From: Bacillota bacterium
GTDB lineage: Bacteria; Bacillota; Clostridia; Tissierellales; MES13
Assembly (NCBI GenBank): GCA_009711785.1
Contig: VENA01000002.1
Span: 1-64,000 of the forward strand
Length of the DNA: 64,000 bases
Direction of reading: 5' to 3'
In this document: positions 47,407 through 55,859 of the stretch, piece after piece
How the letters are laid out: every line of letters starts with the position of its first letter
Position numbering within the stretch: position 1 is the first letter of the stretch
Program-made: the position numbers and the translations under genes
The notes under the pieces: model-generated
Told to the model about the DNA's origin: nothing
The model's database searches: none
The model's input: the letters and a program-made list of their open reading frames with translations, nothing else

Positions 47407-49119
47407 ATGATTAAAAAAGCCTTAGCAATATTATTAATACTAGGGTTAGTATTTACTTCAGTTGTTGCTTGTGGAAATAATGATGTGGAACCTACTAATG
47501 ATGACCAAGTTAAAGAGGACACAAAGGATGATACAGAAGATAATAAAAAAGAAGATGAACCTAAAGAAGAGCCTAAGGAAGAACCAAAAGTTGAGCAAGT
47601 AGTAACTTATAATATGGGTGCAGACCCTGAAACCCTAGACCCAGGAAAAGCTACAGAAAATGTAGGATTCAATGTTATAATAAACACTTTTGAAGGGTTA
47701 ACAAACCTTGATGAAAATGATAAGGCTATACCAGGTGTTGCTAAAAAATGGGATGTGAATGAAGACGCTACAGAATTTACATTTTATTTAAGAGACGATG
47801 CAAAATGGTCAGATGGAAAGCCAGTTACAGCTTATGACTTTGAATATGCATGGAAGAGAGTAATTAATCCTGAGACAGCATCAGATTATGCATATCAATT
47901 ATTCTATCTAAAGAATGCAGAAGATATAATTAATGGTGAAGCATCAATAGATGAATTAGGAGTAGAAGTTATAGACGAAAGAACATTAAAGGTAACATTA
48001 CAAGGTCCTGTATCTTGGATGCTTGAAATGTTTGCATTCCCAACTTATTTCCCTGTAAGGAAAGATGTAGTTGAAGAAAATCCTGATACTTGGGCATTAG
48101 AAGCTGATACTATAGTTTCAAACGGACCTTTCAAAATATCTGAATGGAGTCATAACGAAGAAGTAGTTATGGTGAGAAATGAAAATTACTGGGATAAAGA
48201 AAGAGTTAAGTTAGATAAATATATAATGACATTAATAAACGAAGATACAACAGCTCTAGCTGCATTTGAAGCTGGGGATATAGATGGTACTGATGGAGTA
48301 CCAAGGGCTGAAATACCAAGACTTCAGGCTGAAAATGATGACTTTATGATATTACCTGACCTAGGATTATATTACTATACATTTAATAATAAAGTAGAAC
48401 CTTTCAATAATGAGAAGGTAAGAAAGGCATTTACTTTAGCAATAGATAGAAGCGCTATCGTAAATACTGTATCAATGGGTGGAGAAACCCCTGCTACTGG
48501 TGTAGTTCCTGTTGGTATTAATATAGGAGGAGAAGACTTCAGAGAAGCTGGAGGAGACTATGATATAGATCCTAATAAAGCTAAAATTGAAGAAGCAAAG
48601 AAATTATTAGAAGAAGCTGGATATCCTAATGGTGAAGGTTTACCAGAAATAACTCTAAACTACAACACAAACGAAAACCACCAAAGAATAGCAGAAGCTG
48701 TTCAAGAAATGTGGAAGAAGAACTTAAATGTAAATGTTACACTAGGTAATGCTGAGTGGAAGGTACATTTATCTAATCTATCAGAAGGTAACTATCAAGT
48801 AGCAAGGATAGGATGGGGAGCAGACTATGCACATCCAATGACTTTCTTAGATTTATTTATAAGTGCAAGTGGTAATAACTATACTCAATATACTAGTGAA
48901 GAATTTGATGATTATATAAGAAAAGCAAAATCAACTATAGATATTCAAAAGGCTAATGACTATATGCACAAAGCAGAAGATTTATTTATGGAAAGATATA
49001 CAGTATGTCCTATTTACTTTGCATCAGATCCTGAATTGATGAAAAGTTATGTAAAGGGATGGAGAAAATCACCACTTGGATATTTGTATATGGATAAAGC
49101 ATATATTGAAGGGAAATAA
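47407..49119 (+). CDS. oppA: Oligopeptide-binding lipoprotein OppA
   Basis: The 570-aa exported solute-binding protein has a signal ending in SVVAC (Cys22), the lipid anchor. A Lys/Glu/Asp-rich spacer covers about 28-62. The family SBP_bac_5 domain covers the rest (YNMGADPETLDPGKATE; EYAWKRVINPETASDYAY; the C-terminal RIGWGADYAHPM). It captures peptides for OppBCDF. GGGGGT precedes ATG. It is the last gene of the operon. Confidence 0.96.
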   Translation: MIKKALAILLILGLVFTSVVACGNNDVEPTNDDQVKEDTKDDTEDNKKEDEPKEEPKEEPKVEQVVTYNMGADPETLDPGKATENVGFNVIINTFEGLTNLDENDKAIPGVAKKWDVNEDATEFTFYLRDDAKWSDGKPVTAYDFEYAWKRVINPETASDYAYQLFYLKNAEDIINGEASIDELGVEVIDERTLKVTLQGPVSWMLEMFAFPTYFPVRKDVVEENPDTWALEADTIVSNGPFKISEWSHNEEVVMVRNENYWDKERVKLDKYIMTLINEDTTALAAFEAGDIDGTDGVPRAEIPRLQAENDDFMILPDLGLYYYTFNNKVEPFNNEKVRKAFTLAIDRSAIVNTVSMGGETPATGVVPVGINIGGEDFREAGGDYDIDPNKAKIEEAKKLLEEAGYPNGEGLPEITLNYNTNENHQRIAEAVQEMWKKNLNVNVTLGNAEWKVHLSNLSEGNYQVARIGWGADYAHPMTFLDLFISASGNNYTQYTSEEFDDYIRKAKSTIDIQKANDYMHKAEDLFMERYTVCPIYFASDPELMKSYVKGWRKSPLGYLYMDKAYIEGK

Positions 49120-49129
49120 AAGATAAAAA

Positions 49130-49160
49130 GGGCTTCTGCTTAAGCAGAGGTCTTTTTTAT
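49130..49160 (+). terminator. Terminator of the opp operon
   Basis: GGCTTCTGC (49131-49139), loop TTAA, GCAGAGGTC (49144-49152), with two wobbles, then T6. Confidence 0.85.
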
Positions 49161-49446
49161 CCCTTAATTGACATTTATTTGTTACATATTAACAATGTAA
49201 ATCTATAACAAAGTGAACTAAATATATAATATAAAAATAAAAAAAATATGTTAATTTACAACAAAAGAATATGAAAATATTAACAAAAATTATACATAGT
49301 TCAAAAAATATACTATTTTTTTAGAATTATTAAAATATTATTTATTCAACATTGATAAAGGATTAACATTCTTTTTTAAGAATTAATATATAAACAAGCT
49401 TGTTTTTAATATAGGAATTCCTAGACAAATTATATGGAGGGATAAA
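49161..49446. other. Leader of the first NCS2 permease gene
   Basis: About 285 bases, strongly AT-rich. There is a perfect 14-bp palindrome AAACAAGCTTGTTT at 49392-49405, 42 bases before the start, and a motif AAAGAATATGA near 49263 that is repeated ahead of the second permease gene near 50837. No purine-riboswitch pattern was recognised. Confidence 0.45.
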
Positions 49447-50772
49447 ATGGACCATTCAGAAGCACAATATGATGAAAAAGCGGTTGATAAGGGTTTAGAG
49501 ATTGAGTATGAGATTAATGACAAACCACCTTTAAGGATAGCTATACCTTTAGCTATACAACATTTAGTAGCTGCTTTTAGTGGAATAGTAGCAGTTCCTT
49601 TAGTAGTAGGTGGAGTCTTAGGTCTTGACGTAGAAAAAATGACATTTTTAGTAAACGCAACATTATTTATGGCAGGTGTGGCTACAGTAATACAATCCTA
49701 TGGATTTGGTCCCGTGGGAGCTAGACTTCCATGTGTTATGGGAACAGATTTTACATTTGTAGGACCTTCTATTGCAGTTGGTAGTTCGTTAGGGTTACCA
49801 GGCATTTTTGGTGCTACAATGATTGGAGCATTTACAGAGGTAATATTAAGTAGGTTTATTAAACCACTTATGAAAATATTTCCACCTGTAGTAACAGGTA
49901 CAGTTGTTTCTCTTATTGGATTAACCTTAATACCTGTGTCCATAGATTGGGCAGCAGGGGGAGTAGGAGCAGAAAGTTATGGGAGTCTTAGAAACCTTTT
50001 CCTAGCAGGAGCTGTAATGATTATTATAATAGTTTTAAATCAGTGGGGAAATGGTTTCTTTAGTGCAGGATCTATATTAATAGGTATAATATGTGGATAT
50101 ATAATATCTATCCCAATGGGATTATTAAATACTTCCGCGATAACAGATGCTTCTTGGGCATCATTTCCAACACCATTTAAGTATGGTATAAAATTTGATT
50201 TACCAGCAATTTTATGTTTCATACCAGCTTATTTGGTTACAACAGTAGAAAGTGTTGGAGACTTAATGGCTGTTGGAGAGGCAAGTAATCATGATATGGA
50301 AAGTAAAGACTTATCTAGAGGTTTATTAGCTGATGGAGTAGGAAGCTTTTTTGCAGGAATATTTAATGCAGGACCTAATACTTCATTTAGTCAAAATGTA
50401 GGAGTGATACCTCTAACCGGTGTAGCTAGTAGATTTGTTGTGGCACTATCTGGTGTAATTTTAATTTTAACAGGATTATTCCCAAAATTAGGTGCATTAG
50501 TATCTATAATGCCTAATCCAGTATTAGGTGGAGCAGGAATAATGATGTTTGGAATGATAGCAGTTGGAGGAATAAAAATATTAAAACAAGTTAATTTCAC
50601 AAGGAGAAATAGTCTTGTTGTAGCAATAGCACTAGGTTTAGGATTAGCTGTTGTTGTTAGACCTGATATACTTAAAAATTTCCCTGAATGGGCAAGGACT
50701 ATATTTGAATCAGGAATAACTACTGGAACTGTTGCTGCATTGATATTAAATTTAGTTTTACCTAAAAAATAA
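49447..50772 (+). CDS. NCS2 nucleobase (uracil/xanthine) permease, copy 1
   Basis: The 441-aa membrane protein has about 12-14 helices of the NCS2 family: LRIAIPLAIQHLVAAFSGIV at the start, GTDFTFVGPSIAVGSSLGLP, TTVESVGDLMAVGE and NAGPNTSFSQNVG, which carry the substrate-binding acidic residues. It imports xanthine, uric acid or uracil with H+ or Na+. TATGGAGGG precedes ATG. A close tandem copy follows. The substrate is not decided by sequence alone. Confidence 0.93.
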   Translation: MDHSEAQYDEKAVDKGLEIEYEINDKPPLRIAIPLAIQHLVAAFSGIVAVPLVVGGVLGLDVEKMTFLVNATLFMAGVATVIQSYGFGPVGARLPCVMGTDFTFVGPSIAVGSSLGLPGIFGATMIGAFTEVILSRFIKPLMKIFPPVVTGTVVSLIGLTLIPVSIDWAAGGVGAESYGSLRNLFLAGAVMIIIIVLNQWGNGFFSAGSILIGIICGYIISIPMGLLNTSAITDASWASFPTPFKYGIKFDLPAILCFIPAYLVTTVESVGDLMAVGEASNHDMESKDLSRGLLADGVGSFFAGIFNAGPNTSFSQNVGVIPLTGVASRFVVALSGVILILTGLFPKLGALVSIMPNPVLGGAGIMMFGMIAVGGIKILKQVNFTRRNSLVVAIALGLGLAVVVRPDILKNFPEWARTIFESGITTGTVAALILNLVLPKK

Positions 50773-50780
50773 TTTATCAT

Positions 50781-50806
50781 GGCCCCCTCAGGGGCCTATT
50801 CTTTTG
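50781..50806 (+). terminator. Terminator of NCS2 copy 1
   Basis: GGCCCC (50781-50786), CTCA, GGGGCC (50791-50796), then TATTCTTTTG. Confidence 0.75.
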
Positions 50807-50856
50807 TTAATAATTAACAATTGTATAATTTCAACGAAAGAATATGAGGATTTAAG

Positions 50857-50871
50857 AAAATTCTGAAAAAT
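50857..50871 (+). promoter_or_regulatory. Possible CodY box upstream of NCS2 copy 2
   Basis: AAAATTCTGAAAAAT matches the consensus AATTTTCWGAAAATT with three mismatches. The first permease gene lacks it. Such matches occur by chance in AT-rich DNA. Confidence 0.25.
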
Positions 50872-51055
50872 AGAGCTTACATATTTGTAAAAAACATACA
50901 ACAAATAATGATAAATAATTTCATTTAGATTTATTTATTTAGGATATGACATAATTTGACCTATTTTGTTTGTTAATTACTTATAAAGGTTTTTAATCAG
51001 TAAAGTTAAATATTTTAGTATGTCGAAATATTAATAAACTAAATGGAGGGGTATG

Positions 51056-52396
51056 ATGGGAAAAGGAAGTACAGAAGTTATTGATAACAATGTAGCTGGT
51101 GTAAGTAAGGATCAATTAAAGTATAAGATTAATGACAAGCCTTCTTTAAAGGTTGCAATACCTTTAGCAATTCAGCATCTAGTAGCAGCTTTTAGCGGAA
51201 TAGTAGCAGTGCCTTTAGTAGTTGGCGGAGTTTTAGGATTATCAGCATCAGAAATGACTTTCTTTGTAAATGCAACATTATTTATGGCTGGTATAGCTAC
51301 AATAATTCAAGCCTATGGATTTGGACCAGTAGGTTCAAGACTTCCCTGTGTTATGGGAACGGATTTTACATTTGTAGGACCTTCTATAGCAGTTGGGAGC
51401 ACTTTAGGGTTACCAGGTATTTTTGGTGCAACAATTATAGGTTCTTTTACTGAAATAATTTTAAGTAGATTTATAAAACCATTAATGAAAATATTTCCAC
51501 CGGTAGTTACAGGATCAGTCGTTTCATTAATAGGAATAACTATGATACCTGTGGCAATAGATTGGGCAGCAGGTGGAGTTGGATCAGAGAGTTATGGCAG
51601 CCTTGCAAACCTTTTCCTAGCGGGAATAGTAATGGTAATAATAATTGCTTTAAATCAATGGGGGAAAGGTATGTTAAGTTCAGGGGCAATATTAATAGGA
51701 ATAATATGTGGATATTTAATATCTATACCAATGGGATTATTAGATACTTCAGCTGTATCTAACGCTTCTTGGGCATCGTTTCCAACACCATTTAAGTATG
51801 GAGTTAAATTTAGTTTACCAGCGATACTTTGTTTTATTCCAGCCTATCTTGTAACTACAGTTGAAAGTGTAGGGGATTTAATAGCTGTAGGAGAAGCTAG
51901 TCAGCATGAGATGGAAAGTAAAGATTTATCTAGAGGTTTATTAGCAGATGGAGTAGGTAGTTTTATAGCGGGAATATTCAATGCAGGGCCTAATACATCC
52001 TTCAGTCAGAATGTAGGTATAATTCCTATAACAGGAGTAGCCAGTAGATTTGTTGTTGTAATTGCTGGAATAATTTTAGCTTTAACTGGTTTATTTCCAA
52101 AACTTGGAGCTTTAGTTGCTATAATGCCTAATCCAGTATTAGGTGGAGCAGGAATAATGATGTTTGGAATGATAGCAGTTGGAGGAATAAAAATATTAAA
52201 ACAAGTGAACTTTTCAAGAAGAAATAGTTTAGTAGTAGCAATATCCTTTGGTTTAGGATTAGCTGTTGTTGTTAGACCAGATATACTTAAAAATTTCCCT
52301 GAATGGGCAAAAACAATATTACATTCAGGTATAACTACTGGAACTATAGCCGCAATATTATTAAATTTAATACTACCTAATAAAAAAGACTCTTAA
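51056..52396 (+). CDS. NCS2 nucleobase (uracil/xanthine) permease, copy 2
   Basis: The 446-aa protein is very similar to the adjacent copy over its whole length, with the same motifs (TTVESVGDLIAVGE; NAGPNTSFSQNVG). Differences lie mostly at the N-terminus and in silent bases. An 88-bp stretch (52119-52206) is identical in DNA to 50504-50591. The two copies may differ in substrate or regulation. The ATG at 51056 lies six bases after GGAGG; one codon earlier is also possible. Confidence 0.93.
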   Translation: MGKGSTEVIDNNVAGVSKDQLKYKINDKPSLKVAIPLAIQHLVAAFSGIVAVPLVVGGVLGLSASEMTFFVNATLFMAGIATIIQAYGFGPVGSRLPCVMGTDFTFVGPSIAVGSTLGLPGIFGATIIGSFTEIILSRFIKPLMKIFPPVVTGSVVSLIGITMIPVAIDWAAGGVGSESYGSLANLFLAGIVMVIIIALNQWGKGMLSSGAILIGIICGYLISIPMGLLDTSAVSNASWASFPTPFKYGVKFSLPAILCFIPAYLVTTVESVGDLIAVGEASQHEMESKDLSRGLLADGVGSFIAGIFNAGPNTSFSQNVGIIPITGVASRFVVVIAGIILALTGLFPKLGALVAIMPNPVLGGAGIMMFGMIAVGGIKILKQVNFSRRNSLVVAISFGLGLAVVVRPDILKNFPEWAKTILHSGITTGTIAAILLNLILPNKKDS

Positions 52397-52412
52397 TTGA
52401 GTCTTTTTTTTT
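52383..52412 (+). terminator. Terminator of NCS2 copy 2
   Basis: AAAAAGACTC (52383-52392), loop TTAATT, GAGTCTTTTT (52399-52408), T-run. Confidence 0.9.
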
Positions 52413-52479
52413 ATCACAAAATAATATCTTAAACATAAAATAATAGGGAATAGAAATTATTTTGAAGGGAGGCTTTTTT

Positions 52480-52851
52480 GTGGATTCAAACAATCAATAT
52501 CCAGAATTATACTATGGTGTTTATCCTAAGGTACAAGATTGTATAAACAAATATTATCCTCCATATGTACCTATATATCAAATGCCTGATAATGAACAAA
52601 TGGATACTATGGTAGAGGAGATATATAAAGAATGTATTGAAGAGTATCCTGAAATTAATCAAGATTCTAAAGAAAGAAGGATTATGGCAAGAGGAATATC
52701 ATCTCAACAAAGACCATTTTATGGAAGGAGAAGAATTTTTAGAGATTTATTAAGTATTATAATAATTGGCGAATTACTTAAAAGAAGGCGTTATCCTTAT
52801 TATGACTATCGTTATAGAAGAGGATATGATTATGGTCCAGGATATTATTAA
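52480..52851 (+). CDS. Hypothetical Tyr/Arg-rich protein, possibly spore-associated
   Basis: The 123-aa protein has a Pro/Tyr-rich first half (NQYPELYYGVYPKVQDCINK; YYPPYVPIYQMPDNEQMD) and a basic Arg/Tyr-rich end (YPYYDYRYRRGYDYGPGYY) around a short hydrophobic segment (LLSIIIIGELL). I do not recognise a family. Tyr/Arg-rich small proteins often belong to spore coats, which is a guess. The GTG at 52480 follows AAGGGAGG at seven bases; the frame opens at 52462 with TTG without a site. Confidence 0.7.
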   Translation: MDSNNQYPELYYGVYPKVQDCINKYYPPYVPIYQMPDNEQMDTMVEEIYKECIEEYPEINQDSKERRIMARGISSQQRPFYGRRRIFRDLLSIIIIGELLKRRRYPYYDYRYRRGYDYGPGYY

Positions 52852-52883
52852 AAAAGTAGCCTAAAAGTAGGCTGCTTTTTTAA
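52851..52883 (+). terminator. Terminator of the Tyr/Arg-rich gene
   Basis: AAAAAGTAGCCTA with TAGGCTGCTTTTT, loop AAAG, then T-run. Confidence 0.8.
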
Positions 52884-52884
52884 T

Positions 52885-52913
52885 ATAAAAAAAGGACTAA
52901 TTAAAATTAGCCC
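52885..52913 (-). terminator. Terminator of the 66-aa minus-strand gene
   Basis: GGACTAAT (52894-52901) and ATTAGCCC (52906-52913), one mismatch; on the minus strand a T-run follows (52885-52893). Confidence 0.7.
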
Positions 52914-53114
52914 TTATGACTTCATATTTTCTGGATCGGGATAGTTTAAATAGGAATCGTTATCTATAGAAGAAGATTTTCTAATTAAAGATGGAGGTGT
53001 TTTTCCATAACCATTATATGAGTATTTATCAGGAAATATATCGGAAAATAAACTTCCTAATTGTCTCTTAATTTCTAGAGAGTAAAATCTATTACTTAAG
53101 TTTTTATCGTTCAT
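52914..53114 (-). CDS. Hypothetical protein, 66 aa
   Basis: This small soluble protein (starts MNDKNLSNRFYSLEIKRQLG, later DKYSYNGYGKTPP and SSSIDNDSYLNYPDPEN) is rich in Ser, Asn and Tyr. I do not recognise it. GGGAGG before the ATG and its own terminator support a real gene. It is co-directional with the repeat protein 52 bases upstream, so the two may form a transcript with a hairpin between (GGGTCAG/CTGACCC at 53140-53158). Confidence 0.6.
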   Translation of the reverse strand: MNDKNLSNRFYSLEIKRQLGSLFSDIFPDKYSYNGYGKTPPSLIRKSSSIDNDSYLNYPDPENMKS

Positions 53115-53139
53115 GATAAAAACCTCCCAAATTGATTAA

Positions 53140-53158
53140 GGGTCAGATAAACTGACCC
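53140..53158 (-). other. Hairpin between the two small minus-strand genes
   Basis: GGGTCAG (53140-53146), loop ATAAA, CTGACCC (53152-53158). A weak T tract on the minus side suggests partial termination or RNA processing. Confidence 0.5.
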
Positions 53159-53166
53159 GAAAATAT

Positions 53167-53730
53167 TTATCTATAATTTGAAGTATTCATTGATGAACCT
53201 TGATTCATATTTTGCTTAGTTTTTTGAATTTCACCGTATCCTGTTGAAGTAGAGCTAGATAAAGAAGGTACATTACCTTGGTAATTTTGATAATTCATAT
53301 AACCTTGCCCTTGATTCATATCTTGCTTAGTTTTTTCTATTTCACCATATCCTGTTGAAGTAGAGCTAGATAAAGAAGGTACATTACCTTGGTAATTTTG
53401 ATAATTCATATAACCTTGCCCTTGATTCATATCTTGTTTAGTTTTTTCTATTTCAGCATAGCCAGTTGAAGTAGAACTAGATAAAGAAGGAGTATAGTTA
53501 GTATTATATTGATTCATATTTCCTTGATTCATTCTATTTTGATTCATATCTTGTTTAGCTTTCTCTATTTCAGCATAGCCTGCAGATGAAGAACTAGATA
53601 AAGTTGGAACACTTTGTGTCATTTGTCCCATTGTATTTTGGTTATTCATACCTTGATAAGGTTGCATTCTTTTTTTAGCTTCTTGAATTTCATATTGTCT
53701 CATTTGATTATACATTCCTGTATTGTTCAT
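53167..53730 (-). CDS. Gln/Asn/Ser/Tyr-rich tandem-repeat protein
   Basis: The 187-aa protein is built of about four copies of a 37-39-residue unit with the core PSLSSSTSTGYGEIEKTKQD followed by MNQ and a Gly/Tyr/Asn/Gln stretch (GYMNYQNYQGN). There is no signal peptide and no membrane helix. The pattern of a short helix (YGEIEKTKQDMNQ) alternating with disordered Gln/Asn-rich linkers suggests a structural or spore-matrix protein; gamma-type SASPs are also Gln/Asn-rich, but the motif is not the same. GGAGG stands ahead of the ATG. Confidence 0.75.
   Translation of the reverse strand: MNNTGMYNQMRQYEIQEAKKRMQPYQGMNNQNTMGQMTQSVPTLSSSSSAGYAEIEKAKQDMNQNRMNQGNMNQYNTNYTPSLSSSTSTGYAEIEKTKQDMNQGQGYMNYQNYQGNVPSLSSSTSTGYGEIEKTKQDMNQGQGYMNYQNYQGNVPSLSSSTSTGYGEIQKTKQNMNQGSSMNTSNYR
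53240..53600 (-). repeat. 111-bp tandem repeats in coding sequence
   Basis: Matching points fall at 53240, 53351 and 53462 (exact 111-bp period), then at 53579 (117 bp). The two copies closest to the gene 3' end are nearly identical, the others diverged. Confidence 0.85.
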
Positions 53731-53935
53731 CGAATAACCTCCAAATTTTATTTTGTAAGCTTTTTTGCTTACAATACTAGTTTGTGTTTTTTTAAAAGTT
53801 TTATGTTATGTAATAGTTTCTATATTTTCAAAAATAAATTAAGTTAAATATTTATTCCCTTTTTAAATTATTTTAAAAGGTAAATTACAAAAAATATAGA
53901 ATGAGTTAAATAGTAAATTAAAAAGGAGTTTAGTT

Positions 53936-55096
53936 ATGAATTTTAAATCAAAATTTAAATTGTTTAATTTAATAAAAATTCTATTTTTATCAGTTTTATT
54001 TTTTTTAGCTATGCAATACGAACAAGCCCAAATACATAGAATATATGTATTAACCATTACTTTTTTATGTTTTTTATTAATAGGTATATTTAGAGTGCAC
54101 TTAAATAAACTCTATTATAGTTATTCTTTTCTTATAGATATAGGTTTAGTATTTTTTCTTGAGCATAATTCTAGGTTTTTACTTAATTATTTTTTTCATT
54201 CTTTTTATATAATAATTATTATCGAAGTATCTTTATATTTAAAAAGAAAAGAAAGTATAATTCTAGGTTTACTTGCTGTAATTGTTTCAACTATAAAATA
54301 TAGCTTATTAGTTTATTATAACTATAATTTATCTAGTATATCACAGATGATATTTTTCTTAACTATTAGTATTTTTATATTAGTAGTAATTAATCTTTTA
54401 AAACATTTTAAAAAAGAAAAAGAGAAAAATGAAAAATTATATAAAGAACTTGCTATTACCCATAAAAAGTTAAAGGAATATACTAAAAAAGTAGAAGAAC
54501 TTACTGTTATTGAAGAAAGAAATAAAATAGCTAGAGAAATTCATGATACATTAGGTCATAGTATGACAAGTTTAATAATGCAAATGGAAATGGCTTCTCA
54601 TATACTAGATAAAGATCCTAATAAAGCAAAGGATTTAATAAATGAAGGTAAAAAATCTGCTAGAGAAGGTTTATTAAAGGTTAGGGAAGTAGTAGAAACT
54701 TTAAAACCTAATAAAGAAATGACAAAGGGAATAGAATCTATAATTAAATTAATAGATGAATTTTCAAAAAAATGTAATGTTATAATAAAAAAGGATATAG
54801 ATAAATTTTCATTACCACCTGATTATAGTTTAGCTATATACAGGATCATACAGGAATCTTTAACTAATTCTTTGCGTCATGGCAAAGCTAGTAATATAGA
54901 AGTTAAGTTAAAAAAGGAAGATAAAATTTATTTTGAAATCAAGGATAATGGAAAGGGAAGTAAAAAGATAAAAAAAGGTTATGGATTAAAGGGGATAAAA
55001 GAGAGAGTAAAAAGTTTAAATGGAGATGTAGAATTCATATCAGATAATGGTTTTATAGTAAAGGGATATATACCTATGGGAGGAAAATATGATTAA
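53936..55096 (+). CDS. Sensor histidine kinase, NarL-partner type (LiaS/DegS-like)
   Basis: The 386-aa protein has five or six N-terminal membrane helices (about 10-155), a coiled coil, the HisKA_3 box RNKIAREIHDTLGHSMTSL with phosphorylated His203, and an HATPase domain (YRIIQESLTNSLRHGKASN; DNGKGSKKIKKGYGLKGIKE). It overlaps the response-regulator gene by eight bases. The lack of a large outer sensor domain is typical of kinases that sense membrane stress. The lipoprotein and exporter downstream are likely targets. AAAAGGAG precedes ATG. Confidence 0.93.
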   Translation: MNFKSKFKLFNLIKILFLSVLFFLAMQYEQAQIHRIYVLTITFLCFLLIGIFRVHLNKLYYSYSFLIDIGLVFFLEHNSRFLLNYFFHSFYIIIIIEVSLYLKRKESIILGLLAVIVSTIKYSLLVYYNYNLSSISQMIFFLTISIFILVVINLLKHFKKEKEKNEKLYKELAITHKKLKEYTKKVEELTVIEERNKIAREIHDTLGHSMTSLIMQMEMASHILDKDPNKAKDLINEGKKSAREGLLKVREVVETLKPNKEMTKGIESIIKLIDEFSKKCNVIIKKDIDKFSLPPDYSLAIYRIIQESLTNSLRHGKASNIEVKLKKEDKIYFEIKDNGKGSKKIKKGYGLKGIKERVKSLNGDVEFISDNGFIVKGYIPMGGKYD

Positions 55097-55739
55097 AATA
55101 TTAATAGCAGACGATCAAGACATATTAAAACAGGGTTTAAGTATGATATTAGGAAATATGGAGGATATAAAGGTATGTGGTCTTGCTTCTAATGGAAATG
55201 AGGCATATAAATTATGTAAAAAAAAGAAACCGGATGTTGTTTTAATGGATATAAAAATGCCTGCTTTAAATGGAGTTGAAGCAACTAAAATCATAAAAGA
55301 GGACTTTGAAAACATTAAAATAATAGTTTTAACTACATTTAATGATGATGAATACATATATGAAGCTTTAAAAAATGGGGCGTCAGGATACTTATTAAAG
55401 GATGCTAGTCCAGAAAAAATTGCAGATGCAATAAGAACAGTCCATAATGGAGGAGCATTAATTCAATCAGATGTGGCTGTTAAGGTGATTGATAAGTTTT
55501 CAAAGTTAGCTTGTGAAAGTAAAAGTAAAGAAAAAGATAAAAGAGTAAAAACATTAACAAAACGAGAGTTAGAAATTTGTAGATTATTAGCCCAGGGTAA
55601 AAATAATAAAGAGATTGCTCAAGCATTATTTATTAGTAAAGGAACTGTGAAAAATCATATAACTAAGATATTAACAAAATTAGAATTAAGGGATAGAACT
55701 CAACTTGCCATATTTTCAGTTAAAAATGATATTACTTAA
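55089..55739 (+). CDS. LuxR/NarL-family response regulator
   Basis: The 216-aa protein has a receiver domain (Asp8/Asp9, phospho-acceptor Asp54 in VVLMDIKMP, Thr in IIVLTTF, Lys in YLLKDASPEK) and a LuxR-type helix-turn-helix (LTKRELEICRLLAQGKNNKE, then FISKGTVKNHITKI). It forms a two-component pair with the overlapping kinase gene. Confidence 0.95.
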   Translation: MIKILIADDQDILKQGLSMILGNMEDIKVCGLASNGNEAYKLCKKKKPDVVLMDIKMPALNGVEATKIIKEDFENIKIIVLTTFNDDEYIYEALKNGASGYLLKDASPEKIADAIRTVHNGGALIQSDVAVKVIDKFSKLACESKSKEKDKRVKTLTKRELEICRLLAQGKNNKEIAQALFISKGTVKNHITKILTKLELRDRTQLAIFSVKNDIT

Positions 55740-55765
55740 ACGGTGATTTATCACCGTTTTTAAAA
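55738..55765 (+). terminator. Terminator of the two-component operon
   Basis: AAACGGTGA (55738-55746), TTTA, TCACCGTTT (55751-55759), T-run. The stem overlaps the stop codon. Confidence 0.85.
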
Positions 55766-55859
55766 TGTGCAAAAAGTCATAGGTAAAAAGGAAAATAGTT
55801 AGAAGAAATAATTGATTTTATTTTATATAATAAACCTATAGAAAAATAGGAGGGATAAG

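Noticed and set aside
49161..49446. Purine riboswitch ahead of the nucleobase permease
   Set aside because: The conserved purine-aptamer loop sequences are not recognisable.
53167..53730. Gamma-type small acid-soluble spore protein
   Set aside because: The composition is similar (Gln/Asn rich), but the repeat motif does not match the known gamma-SASP sequence.
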